Assembly: GCF_009674565.1 (NCBI RefSeq)
Contig: NZ_WKJL01000014.1
Location: forward strand, 62,001 to 126,000
Source of the DNA: Duganella aquatilis
GTDB lineage: Bacteria > Pseudomonadota > Gammaproteobacteria > Burkholderiales > Burkholderiaceae_D
Length of the DNA stretch: 64,000 nucleotides
Reading direction: 5' to 3'
The position numbers and the translations under genes were made by a program. This document shows, one piece after another, positions 26,909 to 33,857 of the stretch (position 1 is its first letter; every line of letters begins with the position of its first letter). The notes beneath the pieces were generated by a model. That model saw only the letters and a program-made list of their open reading frames with translations. It was not told the origin of the DNA and ran no database searches.

Positions 26909-27904
26909 ATGTTCAAACTGACCGCCGCCGCCCTGGCCCTGAGCTTCGCCTTGACCGCGCCCGCGCAGGCGGAAGGCCGCATCCGCATCGCCGAGCAGTT
27001 CGGCGTGGTCTACCTGCTGCTGAACGTGGCGCAGGACCAGCAGCTGATTGAAAAGCAGGGCAAGAAGCTCGGCGTCGAAATCACCGTGGAGCGCTTGCAG
27101 CTGTCCGGCGGCTCGGCGGTGAACGATGCGCTGCTGTCGGGCGCCATCGATATCGCCGGCGCCGGCGTCGGCCCGCTGCTGACCATCTGGGACCGTACCA
27201 ACGGCCGGCAGAACGTCAAGGGCGTGGCGTCGCTGGGCAGCTTCCCTTACTACCTGGTGAGCACCAATCCCAAAGTGAAGTCGATCGCCGACCTGACCGA
27301 GAAGGACCGCATCGCGCTGCCGGCGGTGACGGTGTCGGTGCAGTCGCGCATCCTGCAGTACGCGGCGGCCAAGCAGTGGGGCGAGAAGGAGTTTGCGCGC
27401 CTGGATAAATTCACGCAGACCTTGCCGCATCCGGATGCGACGGCGGCCGTCATCGCCGGCGGTACGGAGATCAATGGCCACTTCGGCAATCCGCCGTTCC
27501 AGGAGCAGGAACTGGCCGGCAATCCGCATGCGCACATCGTGCTGAATTCCTACGATGTGCTGGGCGGCCCGAGTTCGGCCACCGTGCTGTATGCGACCGA
27601 GAAGTTCCGCAACGAGAATCCGAAAACCTACCGCGCCTTCACCGCCGCGCTGGCGGAAGCGGCCCAGTACGTGGCGAAGAATCCGGAAGGTGCGGCCGAT
27701 ACCTATCTGCGCATCAGCAAGAGCAAGGTGGATCGCGAGCTGCTGCTGAAGATCATCAGGAACCCGCAAGTGAATTTCAGCGTGGCGCCGCAGAACACCT
27801 ATAGCCTGGCGCAGTTCCTGTATCGCGTCGGCGCGATCAAGAAGCAGCCGGCCAGCTGGCGCGATTACTTCTTTGAAGATCCTGTGATTGCGAACGGATC
27901 ATGA
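26909..27904 (+). CDS. ABC transporter substrate-binding protein, NitT/TauT/SsuA type
   Basis: This 331-residue periplasmic protein has the signal peptide FKLTAAALALSFALTAPAQA. It has the NMT1/SsuA-like fold typical of sulfonate, taurine and nitrate binding proteins: VERLQLSGGSAVNDALLSGAID (quoted in part) and AGAGVGPLLTIWDR in the first lobe, FGNPPFQEQELAGNPHAHIV in the second. It is 15 bases after the dioxygenase and overlaps the ATPase gene start (ATGA). The context favours an organosulfonate or sulfate ester, but the ligand is not read from sequence. Confidence 0.85.
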   Translation: MFKLTAAALALSFALTAPAQAEGRIRIAEQFGVVYLLLNVAQDQQLIEKQGKKLGVEITVERLQLSGGSAVNDALLSGAIDIAGAGVGPLLTIWDRTNGRQNVKGVASLGSFPYYLVSTNPKVKSIADLTEKDRIALPAVTVSVQSRILQYAAAKQWGEKEFARLDKFTQTLPHPDATAAVIAGGTEINGHFGNPPFQEQELAGNPHAHIVLNSYDVLGGPSSATVLYATEKFRNENPKTYRAFTAALAEAAQYVAKNPEGAADTYLRISKSKVDRELLLKIIRNPQVNFSVAPQNTYSLAQFLYRVGAIKKQPASWRDYFFEDPVIANGS

Positions 27905-28734
27905 GCCTGCAGATCGTCAGCCCCACCGGCGGCATCCAGCCGCTGCTGCGCGCCGATAGCGTCAGCCTCGAATACGGCGGCACGCGCGCCACGCACGACG
28001 TCAGCTTCGACGTGTATCGCGGCGACCGTTTCGTGCTGCTCGGGCCTTCGGGCTGCGGCAAGTCGTCGCTGCTGAAGGCGGCGGCGGGATTCATCAAGCC
28101 GGCGGCGGGCAGCATCTCGCTCAACGGCGCGCCGGTGCGCGGACCGGGACCGGACCGCATCGTGGTGTTCCAGGAGTTCGACCAGTTGCCGCCGTGGAAG
28201 ACGGTGAAGGAGAACGTGATGTTCCCGCTGCTGATGGCCAAGCGCGTCAGCCGTCACGAAGCGTCCGAGCGGGCCATGCACTGGATCGCCAAGGTGGGCC
28301 TGGCCGGCTTTGAGGATGCCCACCCGCACACGTTGTCCGGCGGCATGAAGCAGCGCGTGGCGATTGCGCGCGCGCTGGCGATGCAGCCGGAGGTGCTGCT
28401 GATGGACGAGCCGTTCGCCGCGCTCGATGCGCTCACGCGGCGCAAGATGCAGGAGGAGCTGGGACGCTTGTGGGAAGAGCTGCGCTTTACGCTGCTGTTC
28501 GTCACGCATTCGATCGAAGAGGCGCTGGTGGTGGGCAACCGCATCCTGCTGCTGTCGCCGCATCCGGGGCAGGTGAGGGCGGAGTTGAACAGCCATCAGT
28601 TCGACCTGGCCAGCGCCGGCAGCACCGAGTTCCAGGCCGCCACGCAGCGCATTCACAGCTTGCTGTTCGGCGAAGCGGGCGACCAGAATGCCGCGCATGT
28701 CGCCGAGCCGCGCGACCGGAGCAGCGCACCATGA
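27901..28734 (+). CDS. ABC transporter ATP-binding protein, SsuB/TauB type
   Basis: This 277-residue cytoplasmic ATPase has Walker A GPSGCGKSSLLKA (about 50-62), Q-loop VFQEFDQLPPWKTV, signature LSGGMKQRVAIARALA (about 148-163), Walker B VLLMDEPFAALDALTR and the switch His in LLFVTHSIEEA. The PPWKTV after the Q-loop is characteristic of the nitrate/sulfonate/taurine importer family. It overlaps both neighbours by 4 bases, forming a tight operon. Confidence 0.93.
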   Translation: MSLQIVSPTGGIQPLLRADSVSLEYGGTRATHDVSFDVYRGDRFVLLGPSGCGKSSLLKAAAGFIKPAAGSISLNGAPVRGPGPDRIVVFQEFDQLPPWKTVKENVMFPLLMAKRVSRHEASERAMHWIAKVGLAGFEDAHPHTLSGGMKQRVAIARALAMQPEVLLMDEPFAALDALTRRKMQEELGRLWEELRFTLLFVTHSIEEALVVGNRILLLSPHPGQVRAELNSHQFDLASAGSTEFQAATQRIHSLLFGEAGDQNAAHVAEPRDRSSAP

Positions 28735-29603
28735 GCCTCGTCCTCGATCCGCCCATCCGCCAGGAGCGCGAATACACCGTCGCGCCGCCCACGCTGCGCG
28801 CCGCCGATCCGCTGCCGCCGCTGGCGCGCCGCGCATGGCAGCAAAGCTGGCTGCGCAAGACCGTCATCCTGATCCTGCTGGCGGCAGTGTGGGAAGCCGT
28901 CGCCCGCTGGCAGGCCAACGACCTGCTGCTGCCCAGCTTCCTGCAAACCGCCCGCGCCTTCATCGACGGCGTGGCCAGCGGCGAATTGCCGGCCCGCGTG
29001 CGCATCTCGCTGGCCGTGCTGTTGCAAGGTTACGTGGCCGGCATCATCGCCGCCTTCGCGCTGACCGCGCTGGCCGCCTCCACCCGCATCGGCCGCGACC
29101 TGCTGGAAACGCTGACCGCCATGTTCAACCCGCTGCCCGCCATCGCCCTGCTGCCGCTGGCGCTGCTGTGGTTCGGCCTGGGACGCGGCAGCCTGCTGTT
29201 CGTCATCGTCCACGCGGTGCTGTGGCCGCTGGCGCTGGGCGCCTACGCCGGCTTCCAGTCGGTGCCGGACACGCTGCGCATGGCCGGCCGCAACTATGGC
29301 CTGAGCGGCCTGCGGCTGGTGCTGCACATCCTGGTGCCGGCGGCGCTGCCTTCCATCCTGTCCGGCCTGAAAATCGGCTGGGCCTTCGCCTGGCGCACGC
29401 TGATCGCGGCCGAGCTGGTGTTCGGCACCACCGGCGGCCTGGGCGGCCTGGGCTGGTACATCTTCCAGAACCGCAACGAGCTGTACACCGACAAAGTTTT
29501 CGCCGGGCTGGCCGCCGTCATCGTCATCGGCCTGCTGGTGGAAAACGTGGTATTCCGTCCACTGGAAACGTTAACCGTGCGGCGCTGGGGCATGCAACGC
29601 TAG
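28731..29603 (+). CDS. ABC transporter permease, SsuC/TauC type
   Basis: This 290-residue inner-membrane protein has a cytoplasmic N-terminal 45 residues and about six transmembrane segments, the first at about 46-62 (TVILILLAAVWEAVA). The EAA loop is NYGLSGLRLVLHILVPAALP at about 185-205, where the ATPase docks. It is the BPD_transp_1 type shared with SsuC and TauC. ATG 28731 overlaps the ATPase stop; the longer open frame upstream is a shadow within the ATPase gene. It is the last gene of the dioxygenase-importer operon. Confidence 0.93.
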   Translation: MSLVLDPPIRQEREYTVAPPTLRAADPLPPLARRAWQQSWLRKTVILILLAAVWEAVARWQANDLLLPSFLQTARAFIDGVASGELPARVRISLAVLLQGYVAGIIAAFALTALAASTRIGRDLLETLTAMFNPLPAIALLPLALLWFGLGRGSLLFVIVHAVLWPLALGAYAGFQSVPDTLRMAGRNYGLSGLRLVLHILVPAALPSILSGLKIGWAFAWRTLIAAELVFGTTGGLGGLGWYIFQNRNELYTDKVFAGLAAVIVIGLLVENVVFRPLETLTVRRWGMQR

Positions 29604-29721
29604 GATGAGGTCTGGCAGAATCCGGCATTTGTGCCGTAGAATCTGCAAATGCACATCCAAACTACTGGTTTGATTCTTGCTTATCATAGCGGCATCAACC
29701 ACTTCCTCCTGCGGCCCGGCC

Positions 29722-30339
29722 ATGCGTAACTTGCGTATTGTCGTCATCAATACCGTCATCCATGACGAGACTGACGAAGCGTTGCACGCTCAGGCCGAGC
29801 GTGCACGCGTGCTGCGCATTGGCCTGCTGGAGGCGGGCTACGACATCATCGCCTCGCTGCCGCCGGATATGTATCTGCCCGAACGCATCGGCCAGCTGCA
29901 GCCCGACATGATCATCGTCGACGCCGAGTCGGATGCGCGCGACGTGCTGGAACACGTGGTCATCGCCACCCGCGACGAACGCCGCCCCATCGTCATGTTC
30001 ACCGAAGACCAGGACCCGGAAAGCATGGAAGCCGCCGTCGAAGCGGGCGTATCGGCCTACATCGTGGCCGGCTTGCAGAGCGAACGCATCAAGCCGGTGC
30101 TGCAGGTGGCGCTGGCGCAGTTCAAGCGCGAGCAGAAGCTGCTGGACGAGCTGTCCGACACCAAGAGCAAGCTGGCCGAGCGCAAGGTCATCGAAAAGGC
30201 CAAGGGCCTGCTGATGGAGCGCCAGCGCTTCACCGAAGAGCAGGCCTATCAAAAACTGCGCTCCATGGCCATGAGCAAGAACCTCAAGCTGTCCGAAGTC
30301 GCCCAGCGCATCCTCGACGTCGAAGACCTGCTGGGCTGA
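29722..30339 (+). CDS. nasT: NasT-like ANTAR-domain antiterminator
   Basis: This 205-residue RNA-binding regulator has a receiver-like domain at 1-125. Its strand 1 (RIVVINTVI) lacks the acidic pair, though Asp67 sits where phospho-acceptors do (MIIVDAES). A helical linker follows at 125-150, then an ANTAR domain at about 150-203 (ERKVIEKAKGLLMERQ, EEQAYQKLRSMAMSKN, LSEVAQRIL). NasT proteins bind paired hairpins in nitrate-assimilation leaders and prevent termination. Leaders of that kind follow here (30449 and 33858). NasT is usually held by the nitrate/nitrite sensor NasS; no nasS is next to this gene. ATG 29722 is the first start fitting the domain. Confidence 0.92.
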   Translation: MRNLRIVVINTVIHDETDEALHAQAERARVLRIGLLEAGYDIIASLPPDMYLPERIGQLQPDMIIVDAESDARDVLEHVVIATRDERRPIVMFTEDQDPESMEAAVEAGVSAYIVAGLQSERIKPVLQVALAQFKREQKLLDELSDTKSKLAERKVIEKAKGLLMERQRFTEEQAYQKLRSMAMSKNLKLSEVAQRILDVEDLLG

Positions 30340-30357
30340 AAACGCCCCACCAAAATG

Positions 30358-30388
30358 ATGCACCGCGCAATTGCGGTGCATTTTTTTT
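30358..30388 (+). terminator. Rho-independent terminator of nasT
   Basis: ATGCACCGC (30358-30366) pairs perfectly with GCGGTGCAT (30373-30381), and eight Ts (30381-30388) follow. It isolates nasT from the nrt operon, which has its own promoter. Confidence 0.93.
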
Positions 30389-30403
30389 GCGCAAACCGCG
30401 CGT

Positions 30404-30417
30404 TTTCCCTCTGTAGC
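30404..30417 (+). promoter_or_regulatory. Motif shared by both nitrate-operon promoters, copy 1
   Basis: TTTCCCTCTGTAGC is identical to 33802-33815. It ends 5 bases before the sigma-54 TGGCAC here and 16 bases before it in copy 2, a shift of 11 bases, about one helical turn. A regulator or bending-protein site is possible. Confidence 0.5.
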
Positions 30418-30421
30418 ACTG

Positions 30422-30439
30422 CTGGCACAAACATTGCAT
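30422..30439 (+). promoter_or_regulatory. Sigma-54 promoter of the nrt operon
   Basis: TGGCAC (30423-30428), five bases, TTGCA (30434-30438) matches the sigma-54 consensus exactly. The predicted RNA start is about 30449, giving a leader of about 139 bases before the nrtA ATG. Such promoters need an activator such as NtrC, which fits nitrogen-limited expression. Confidence 0.9.
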
Positions 30440-30448
30440 AGCTGTAAG

Positions 30449-30552
30449 CAAGCGCAATGATGCGCGGATGCGCCTCGCCAACGGCGGTGAGGCCCACCAG
30501 ACAATGACGTCTACCAATCATGAATTCGTTCGTGAGGGTAGGCGTTTTTTTT
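30449..30552 (+). promoter_or_regulatory. ANTAR-responsive antitermination leader of nrtABC
   Basis: Three hairpins with six-base loops carrying A1 and G4 are present. H1 30452-30465 is GCGC[AATGAT]GCGC. H2 30472-30493 has an 8-bp stem with one G-U pair and loop AACGGC. H3 30499-30512 is AGAC[AATGAC]GTCT. Linkers are 6 and 5 bases. H3's loop and 3' arm overlap the 5' arm of the terminator at 30507-30552, so the two cannot form together. This is the known NasR/NasT/EutV type of control; NasT is the likely ligand. Confidence 0.85.
30507..30552 (+). terminator. Conditional intrinsic terminator in the nrt leader
   Basis: ACGTCTACC (30507-30515) pairs with GGTAGGCGT (30537-30545) over nine positions including one G-U, followed by eight Ts (30545-30552). 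Its 5' arm is shared with the third ANTAR hairpin, so formation should depend on NasT. Confidence 0.85.
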
Positions 30553-30587
30553 GGCCCATAGTTATTGACGACTACAAAGGGATAGCC

Positions 30588-31871
30588 ATGAAATACAAGC
30601 AGCTGAAAGCGAAGATCACCTTGCCACCTGGCGACGCGGACGTTAATGTCAAGCGCAGGAAAATCATTCATGGTGCAGGTTTAATCGCAGGAGGAAGCAT
30701 GTTGGGATTGGCAACGGGGGGAGTGTGGGCAGCAGGCTCGGACAAGCCGGAGAAGGAAGAAATCAAGATCGGCTTCATTCCGCTGACCGACTGTGCCTCC
30801 GTGGTGATGGCGTCGGTGCTGGGCTTCGACAAGAAATACGGCGTCAAATTCGTGCTGAGCAAAGAAGCCTCCTGGGCCGGCGTGCGCGACAAGCTGGCCA
30901 ATGGCGACCTGGATGCGGCCCATGTGCTGTATGGCCTGCTTTACGGCGTGCAGATGGGCATCGGCGGCCAGAAGAAGGACATGGCGGTGCTGATGAGCCT
31001 CAATAACAATGGCCAGGCCATCACGCTGTCGAAGAAAATCGCCGACAAGGGCGGCGTCGACGGCCCGTCGCTGGCGAAGCTGATGCAAACCGATAAACGC
31101 GAATACACCTTCGCGCAGACCTTCCCGACCGGCACCCACGCGATGTGGCTGTACTACTGGATGGCCGCCAACGGCATCAATCCGATGAAGGACGCCAAGG
31201 TCATCACCGTGCCGCCGCCGCAGATGGTGGCCAATATGCGCGTCGGGAATATGGATGGCTTCTGCGTGGGCGAACCGTGGGGCCACCGCGCCATCATGGA
31301 CGGCGTCGGCATCACCGCCACCACCACGCAGGACATCTGGAAGGACCATCCGGAGAAGGTGCTCGGCTCGACGCTGGAATTCGCGAAAAAATATCCGAAC
31401 ACCTGCCGCGCAATGATGGCGGCGATTCTGGATGCCGGCAAATGGATCGACTCCTCGCTGGCCAACAAGAACAAGATGGCCGAGACGATTGCCGACAAAT
31501 CCTACGTCAACACCAGCAAGGACGCGATCGACCAGCGCATCATGGGCCGCTACCAGAATGGCCTGGGCAAGACCTGGGACGATCCGAACCACATGAAGTT
31601 CTACAACGACGGCGCGGTCAACTTCCCCTACCTGTCGGACGGCATGTGGTTCATGACGCAGCACCGCCGCTGGGGCCTGCTGAAGGATGACCCGGATTAT
31701 CTGGCGGTGGCCACTTCGGTCAACCAGATCGCCCTGTACAAGGATGCGGCGGCCATGACCAAGACGCCGGTGCCGGCAAGCCCTCTGCGCACCTCGAAGC
31801 TGATGGACGGTTCCGTATGGGACGGCAAGAACCCGAAAGCCTACGCCGCCTCGTTCAAGATCAAAGCCTGA
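30588..31871 (+). CDS. nrtA: Nitrate ABC transporter substrate-binding protein (CmpA/NrtA type)
   Basis: This 427-residue protein has a Tat-type signal: twin Arg at 23-24 (VKRRKIIHGAGLIAGGSM) and an Ala-rich end near 50. The mature part is NrtA-like: IGFIPLTDCASVVMASVLGF, a FCVGEPWGHRAI ligand-loop region and ISEHLPR-equivalent C-terminal helices. It binds nitrate (or nitrite/bicarbonate in relatives) for uptake. ATG 30588 has AAAGGGA at a proper distance. A longer in-frame opening from 30468 would cover the hairpin leader and is rejected. It is first gene of nrtABC, behind a sigma-54 promoter and an ANTAR leader. Confidence 0.92.
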   Translation: MKYKQLKAKITLPPGDADVNVKRRKIIHGAGLIAGGSMLGLATGGVWAAGSDKPEKEEIKIGFIPLTDCASVVMASVLGFDKKYGVKFVLSKEASWAGVRDKLANGDLDAAHVLYGLLYGVQMGIGGQKKDMAVLMSLNNNGQAITLSKKIADKGGVDGPSLAKLMQTDKREYTFAQTFPTGTHAMWLYYWMAANGINPMKDAKVITVPPPQMVANMRVGNMDGFCVGEPWGHRAIMDGVGITATTTQDIWKDHPEKVLGSTLEFAKKYPNTCRAMMAAILDAGKWIDSSLANKNKMAETIADKSYVNTSKDAIDQRIMGRYQNGLGKTWDDPNHMKFYNDGAVNFPYLSDGMWFMTQHRRWGLLKDDPDYLAVATSVNQIALYKDAAAMTKTPVPASPLRTSKLMDGSVWDGKNPKAYAASFKIKA

Positions 31872-31886
31872 TAACCGGAGGACGCC

Positions 31887-32786
31887 ATGAACGCCTTGCT
31901 CGAACCCGATAGCGCGAAACCGGCGGCTGCGGCCATCGACGCTTCCGCTCCGACGCGCCGTCCACGCCGGCCGCTGGCCGCCAACGGCACGGCGCGTGCG
32001 CGCCAGCAGGTCTCCGCCACCGCCATGAAGATCGTCGCGCCGCTGGTGGGCGCCGCGCTGCTGGTGCTGGTGTGGCAGCTCATCACCGTCAACAACAGCT
32101 CCTTCCCGACGCCGATGGTCACGCTGGCGGAGGCGGTCAAGCTGTTCTCCGATCCGTTCTACCGCAACAGCCCGAACGACCAGGGCATCGGCTGGAATCT
32201 GCTGGCGTCCTTGCAGCGCGTAGGCATGGGCTTCGGCATGGCGGCGCTGGTCGGCATTCCGCTGGGCTTCGTGATCGGCCGCGTCAAGTTCGTCAACAAC
32301 ATGTTCGGACCGATCATCAGTTTGCTGAAACCAGTGTCGCCGCTGGCGTGGCTGCCGATTGGACTGCTGGTGTTCAAGTCCGCCAATCCGGCTGCGATCT
32401 GGTCGATCTTCATCTGCTCGATCTGGCCGATGATCATCAACACCGCCGTTGGCGTGCAGCGCGTGCCGCAGGATTACATGAACGTGGCGCGCGTGCTGAA
32501 TCTGTCGGAGTGGAAGATCCTGACCAAGATCCTGCTGCCATCGGCGCTGCCTTACATCCTGACCGGCGTGCGCCTGTCGATCGGCACCGCATGGCTGGTG
32601 ATCGTCGCGGCCGAGATGCTGACCGGCGGCGTGGGCATCGGCTTCTGGCTGTGGGACGAGTGGAACAACCTGAATGTCCCGCACATCATCATCGCGATTG
32701 TGTCGATAGGCCTGGTGGGGTTGCTGCTGGAGCAGGCGCTGATGGCGCTGGCCCGCGCCTTCACCTACGAACAAGTATCCAACTGA
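31887..32786 (+). CDS. nrtB: Nitrate ABC transporter permease
   Basis: This 299-residue inner-membrane protein has a long Ala/Pro/Arg-rich cytoplasmic N-terminus (1-45). About six transmembrane segments follow, starting at IVAPLVGAALLVLVWQLI. The EAA-type loop LNLSEWKILTKILLPSALPY is at about 205-225. LKPVSPLAWLPIGLLVF and MLTGGVGIGFWLWDEWNNLN are hallmarks of NrtB-type permeases. It is 15 bases after nrtA and 11 before the ATPase gene. Confidence 0.92.
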   Translation: MNALLEPDSAKPAAAAIDASAPTRRPRRPLAANGTARARQQVSATAMKIVAPLVGAALLVLVWQLITVNNSSFPTPMVTLAEAVKLFSDPFYRNSPNDQGIGWNLLASLQRVGMGFGMAALVGIPLGFVIGRVKFVNNMFGPIISLLKPVSPLAWLPIGLLVFKSANPAAIWSIFICSIWPMIINTAVGVQRVPQDYMNVARVLNLSEWKILTKILLPSALPYILTGVRLSIGTAWLVIVAAEMLTGGVGIGFWLWDEWNNLNVPHIIIAIVSIGLVGLLLEQALMALARAFTYEQVSN

Positions 32787-32797
32787 GGAACGCCATC

Positions 32798-33604
32798 ATG
32801 GACGAATCCAAATTCATCGACATCGAAGGCGTGGAGATGGTCTTCCACACCAAGAAGGGTGTGTTCCACGCGCTGCGCGAAATCGACCTGACGGTGCGCA
32901 AGGGCGAATTCATCACGCTGATCGGCCACTCGGGTTGCGGCAAATCGACCTTGCTGAACCTGATCGCCGGCCTGCTGCAACCGAGCGACGGCGTGCTGTT
33001 GTGCGCCAACCGCGAAATCGCCGGACCATCGCCGGAGCGTTCGGTGGTGTTCCAGAACCACTCGCTGCTGCCGTGGCTGACCTGCTACGAAAACATTCAC
33101 CTCGGCGTGGAGCGCGTGTTCGGCAAGACGGAATCGAAGGCGCAGCTGCGGGAGCGCACCATGGCCGCGCTGGCGCTGGTGGGCCTGACGCCGGCAGAGA
33201 CCAAGCGTCCGCACGAAATTTCGGGCGGCATGAAGCAGCGCGTCGGCATCGCCCGCGCGCTGGCGATGGAGCCGAAAGTACTGCTGATGGATGAACCCTT
33301 CGGCGCGCTCGATGCGCTGACGCGCGCGCACTTGCAGGACGAGCTGCTGAAGATCGTCGCCGCCACCAAATCCACCGTGGTGATGGTGACGCACGACGTG
33401 GACGAAGCGGTGCTGCTGTCCGACCGCATCGTGATGATGACCAACGGCCCGGCCGCCACCATCGGCGAAATCGTCGAGGTGCAGCTGGACCGCCCGCGCG
33501 ACCGCGTGGCGCTGGCAGCGGATGCCAAGTACATGGCATACCGCACGGCGGTGCTGGAATTCCTGTACCGCAAACAGGCGCATCCCGCGAAGGAAGCCGC
33601 CTGA
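32798..33604 (+). CDS. Nitrate ABC transporter ATP-binding protein (NrtD/NrtC type)
   Basis: This 268-residue ATPase has Walker A GHSGCGKSTLLNL (about 44-56), Q-loop VVFQNHSLLPWLTCYENI, signature ISGGMKQRVGIARALAMEP, Walker B VLLMDEPFGALDALTR and switch MVTHDVDEA. Residues SLLPWLT are typical of nitrate importers. Cyanobacteria have two ATPases, one fused to a binding domain; here there is only one, unfused, so it should act as a homodimer. ATG 32798 has GAGGAA upstream. It ends six bases before the large palindrome at 33610. Confidence 0.92.
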   Translation: MDESKFIDIEGVEMVFHTKKGVFHALREIDLTVRKGEFITLIGHSGCGKSTLLNLIAGLLQPSDGVLLCANREIAGPSPERSVVFQNHSLLPWLTCYENIHLGVERVFGKTESKAQLRERTMAALALVGLTPAETKRPHEISGGMKQRVGIARALAMEPKVLLMDEPFGALDALTRAHLQDELLKIVAATKSTVVMVTHDVDEAVLLSDRIVMMTNGPAATIGEIVEVQLDRPRDRVALAADAKYMAYRTAVLEFLYRKQAHPAKEAA

Positions 33605-33609
33605 TAAAA

Positions 33610-33698
33610 CCGGGGTCAGTTCTGCCAATCGCACACAAGCCCTACCGTAGCGACCTGCTACGGTAGGGCTTGTGTGCGATTGGCAGAACTGACCCCGG
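33610..33698. repeat. Perfect 41-bp inverted repeat with 7-base loop
   Basis: The left arm is 33610-33650 (begins CCGGGGTCAGTTCTGCC, ends CCCTACCGTAG). The loop is CGACCTG (33651-33657). The right arm is 33658-33698, the exact complement over all 41 bases. It starts six bases after the nrt ATPase stop. RNA from either strand would fold into a very stable hairpin. It resembles a mobile-palindrome/REP-type insertion more than an ordinary terminator, as no T-run follows. Confidence 0.93.
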
Positions 33699-33801
33699 AT
33701 ATGCTTCAGAGCGAACTGTGCATCATAAGCGTGCAAACGTGCACCGCAACATCGCACCGCACCAACGTGTCATTCCGCCATCACACCGCGTTTTTACGTC
33801 G

Positions 33802-33815
33802 TTTCCCTCTGTAGC
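33802..33815 (+). promoter_or_regulatory. Motif shared by both nitrate-operon promoters, copy 2
   Basis: TTTCCCTCTGTAGC is identical to 30404-30417 and lies 16 bases before the sigma-54 TGGCAC element. See copy 1 for the one-turn shift. Confidence 0.5.
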
Positions 33816-33830
33816 CGCGCGTTTGAGAGC

Positions 33831-33848
33831 TTGGCACGGCTCTTGCAC
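33831..33848 (+). promoter_or_regulatory. Sigma-54 promoter of the narK-nir-nas operon
   Basis: TTGGCAC (33831-33837), five bases, TTGCAC (33843-33848) gives the exact TGGCAC-N5-TTGCA core. The predicted start is near 33858, with the first ANTAR hairpin beginning at about +3. The leader to the narK ATG is about 142 bases. Confidence 0.9.
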
Positions 33849-33857
33849 TACAAAGGC

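Noticed and set aside
28470-28730. Upstream extension of the SsuC-like permease inside the ATPase gene
   Set aside because: The extension has Arg/Ala/Gly-rich shadow composition. ATG 28731 overlaps the ATPase stop by ATGA and starts the recognisable permease.
30359-30380. TGCACC-N10-GGTGCA dyad as an NtrC enhancer site
   Set aside because: NtrC half-sites of this kind are normally spaced by 5 bases, not 10, and the dyad is fully explained as the stem of the nasT terminator with its T-run. It lies only about 75 bases before the predicted start.
30468-30587. In-frame upstream extension of nrtA
   Set aside because: It would translate the ANTAR leader and terminator, begins without a ribosome site, and puts 40 extra residues before a clear Tat signal. 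ATG 30588 has AAAGGGA.
33733-33765. Repeated GTGCA/GCACCGCA words before the second sigma-54 promoter as NtrC sites
   Set aside because: The half-sites are in the wrong relative orientation or spacing for a convincing NtrC pair. They are left as unexplained repeats.
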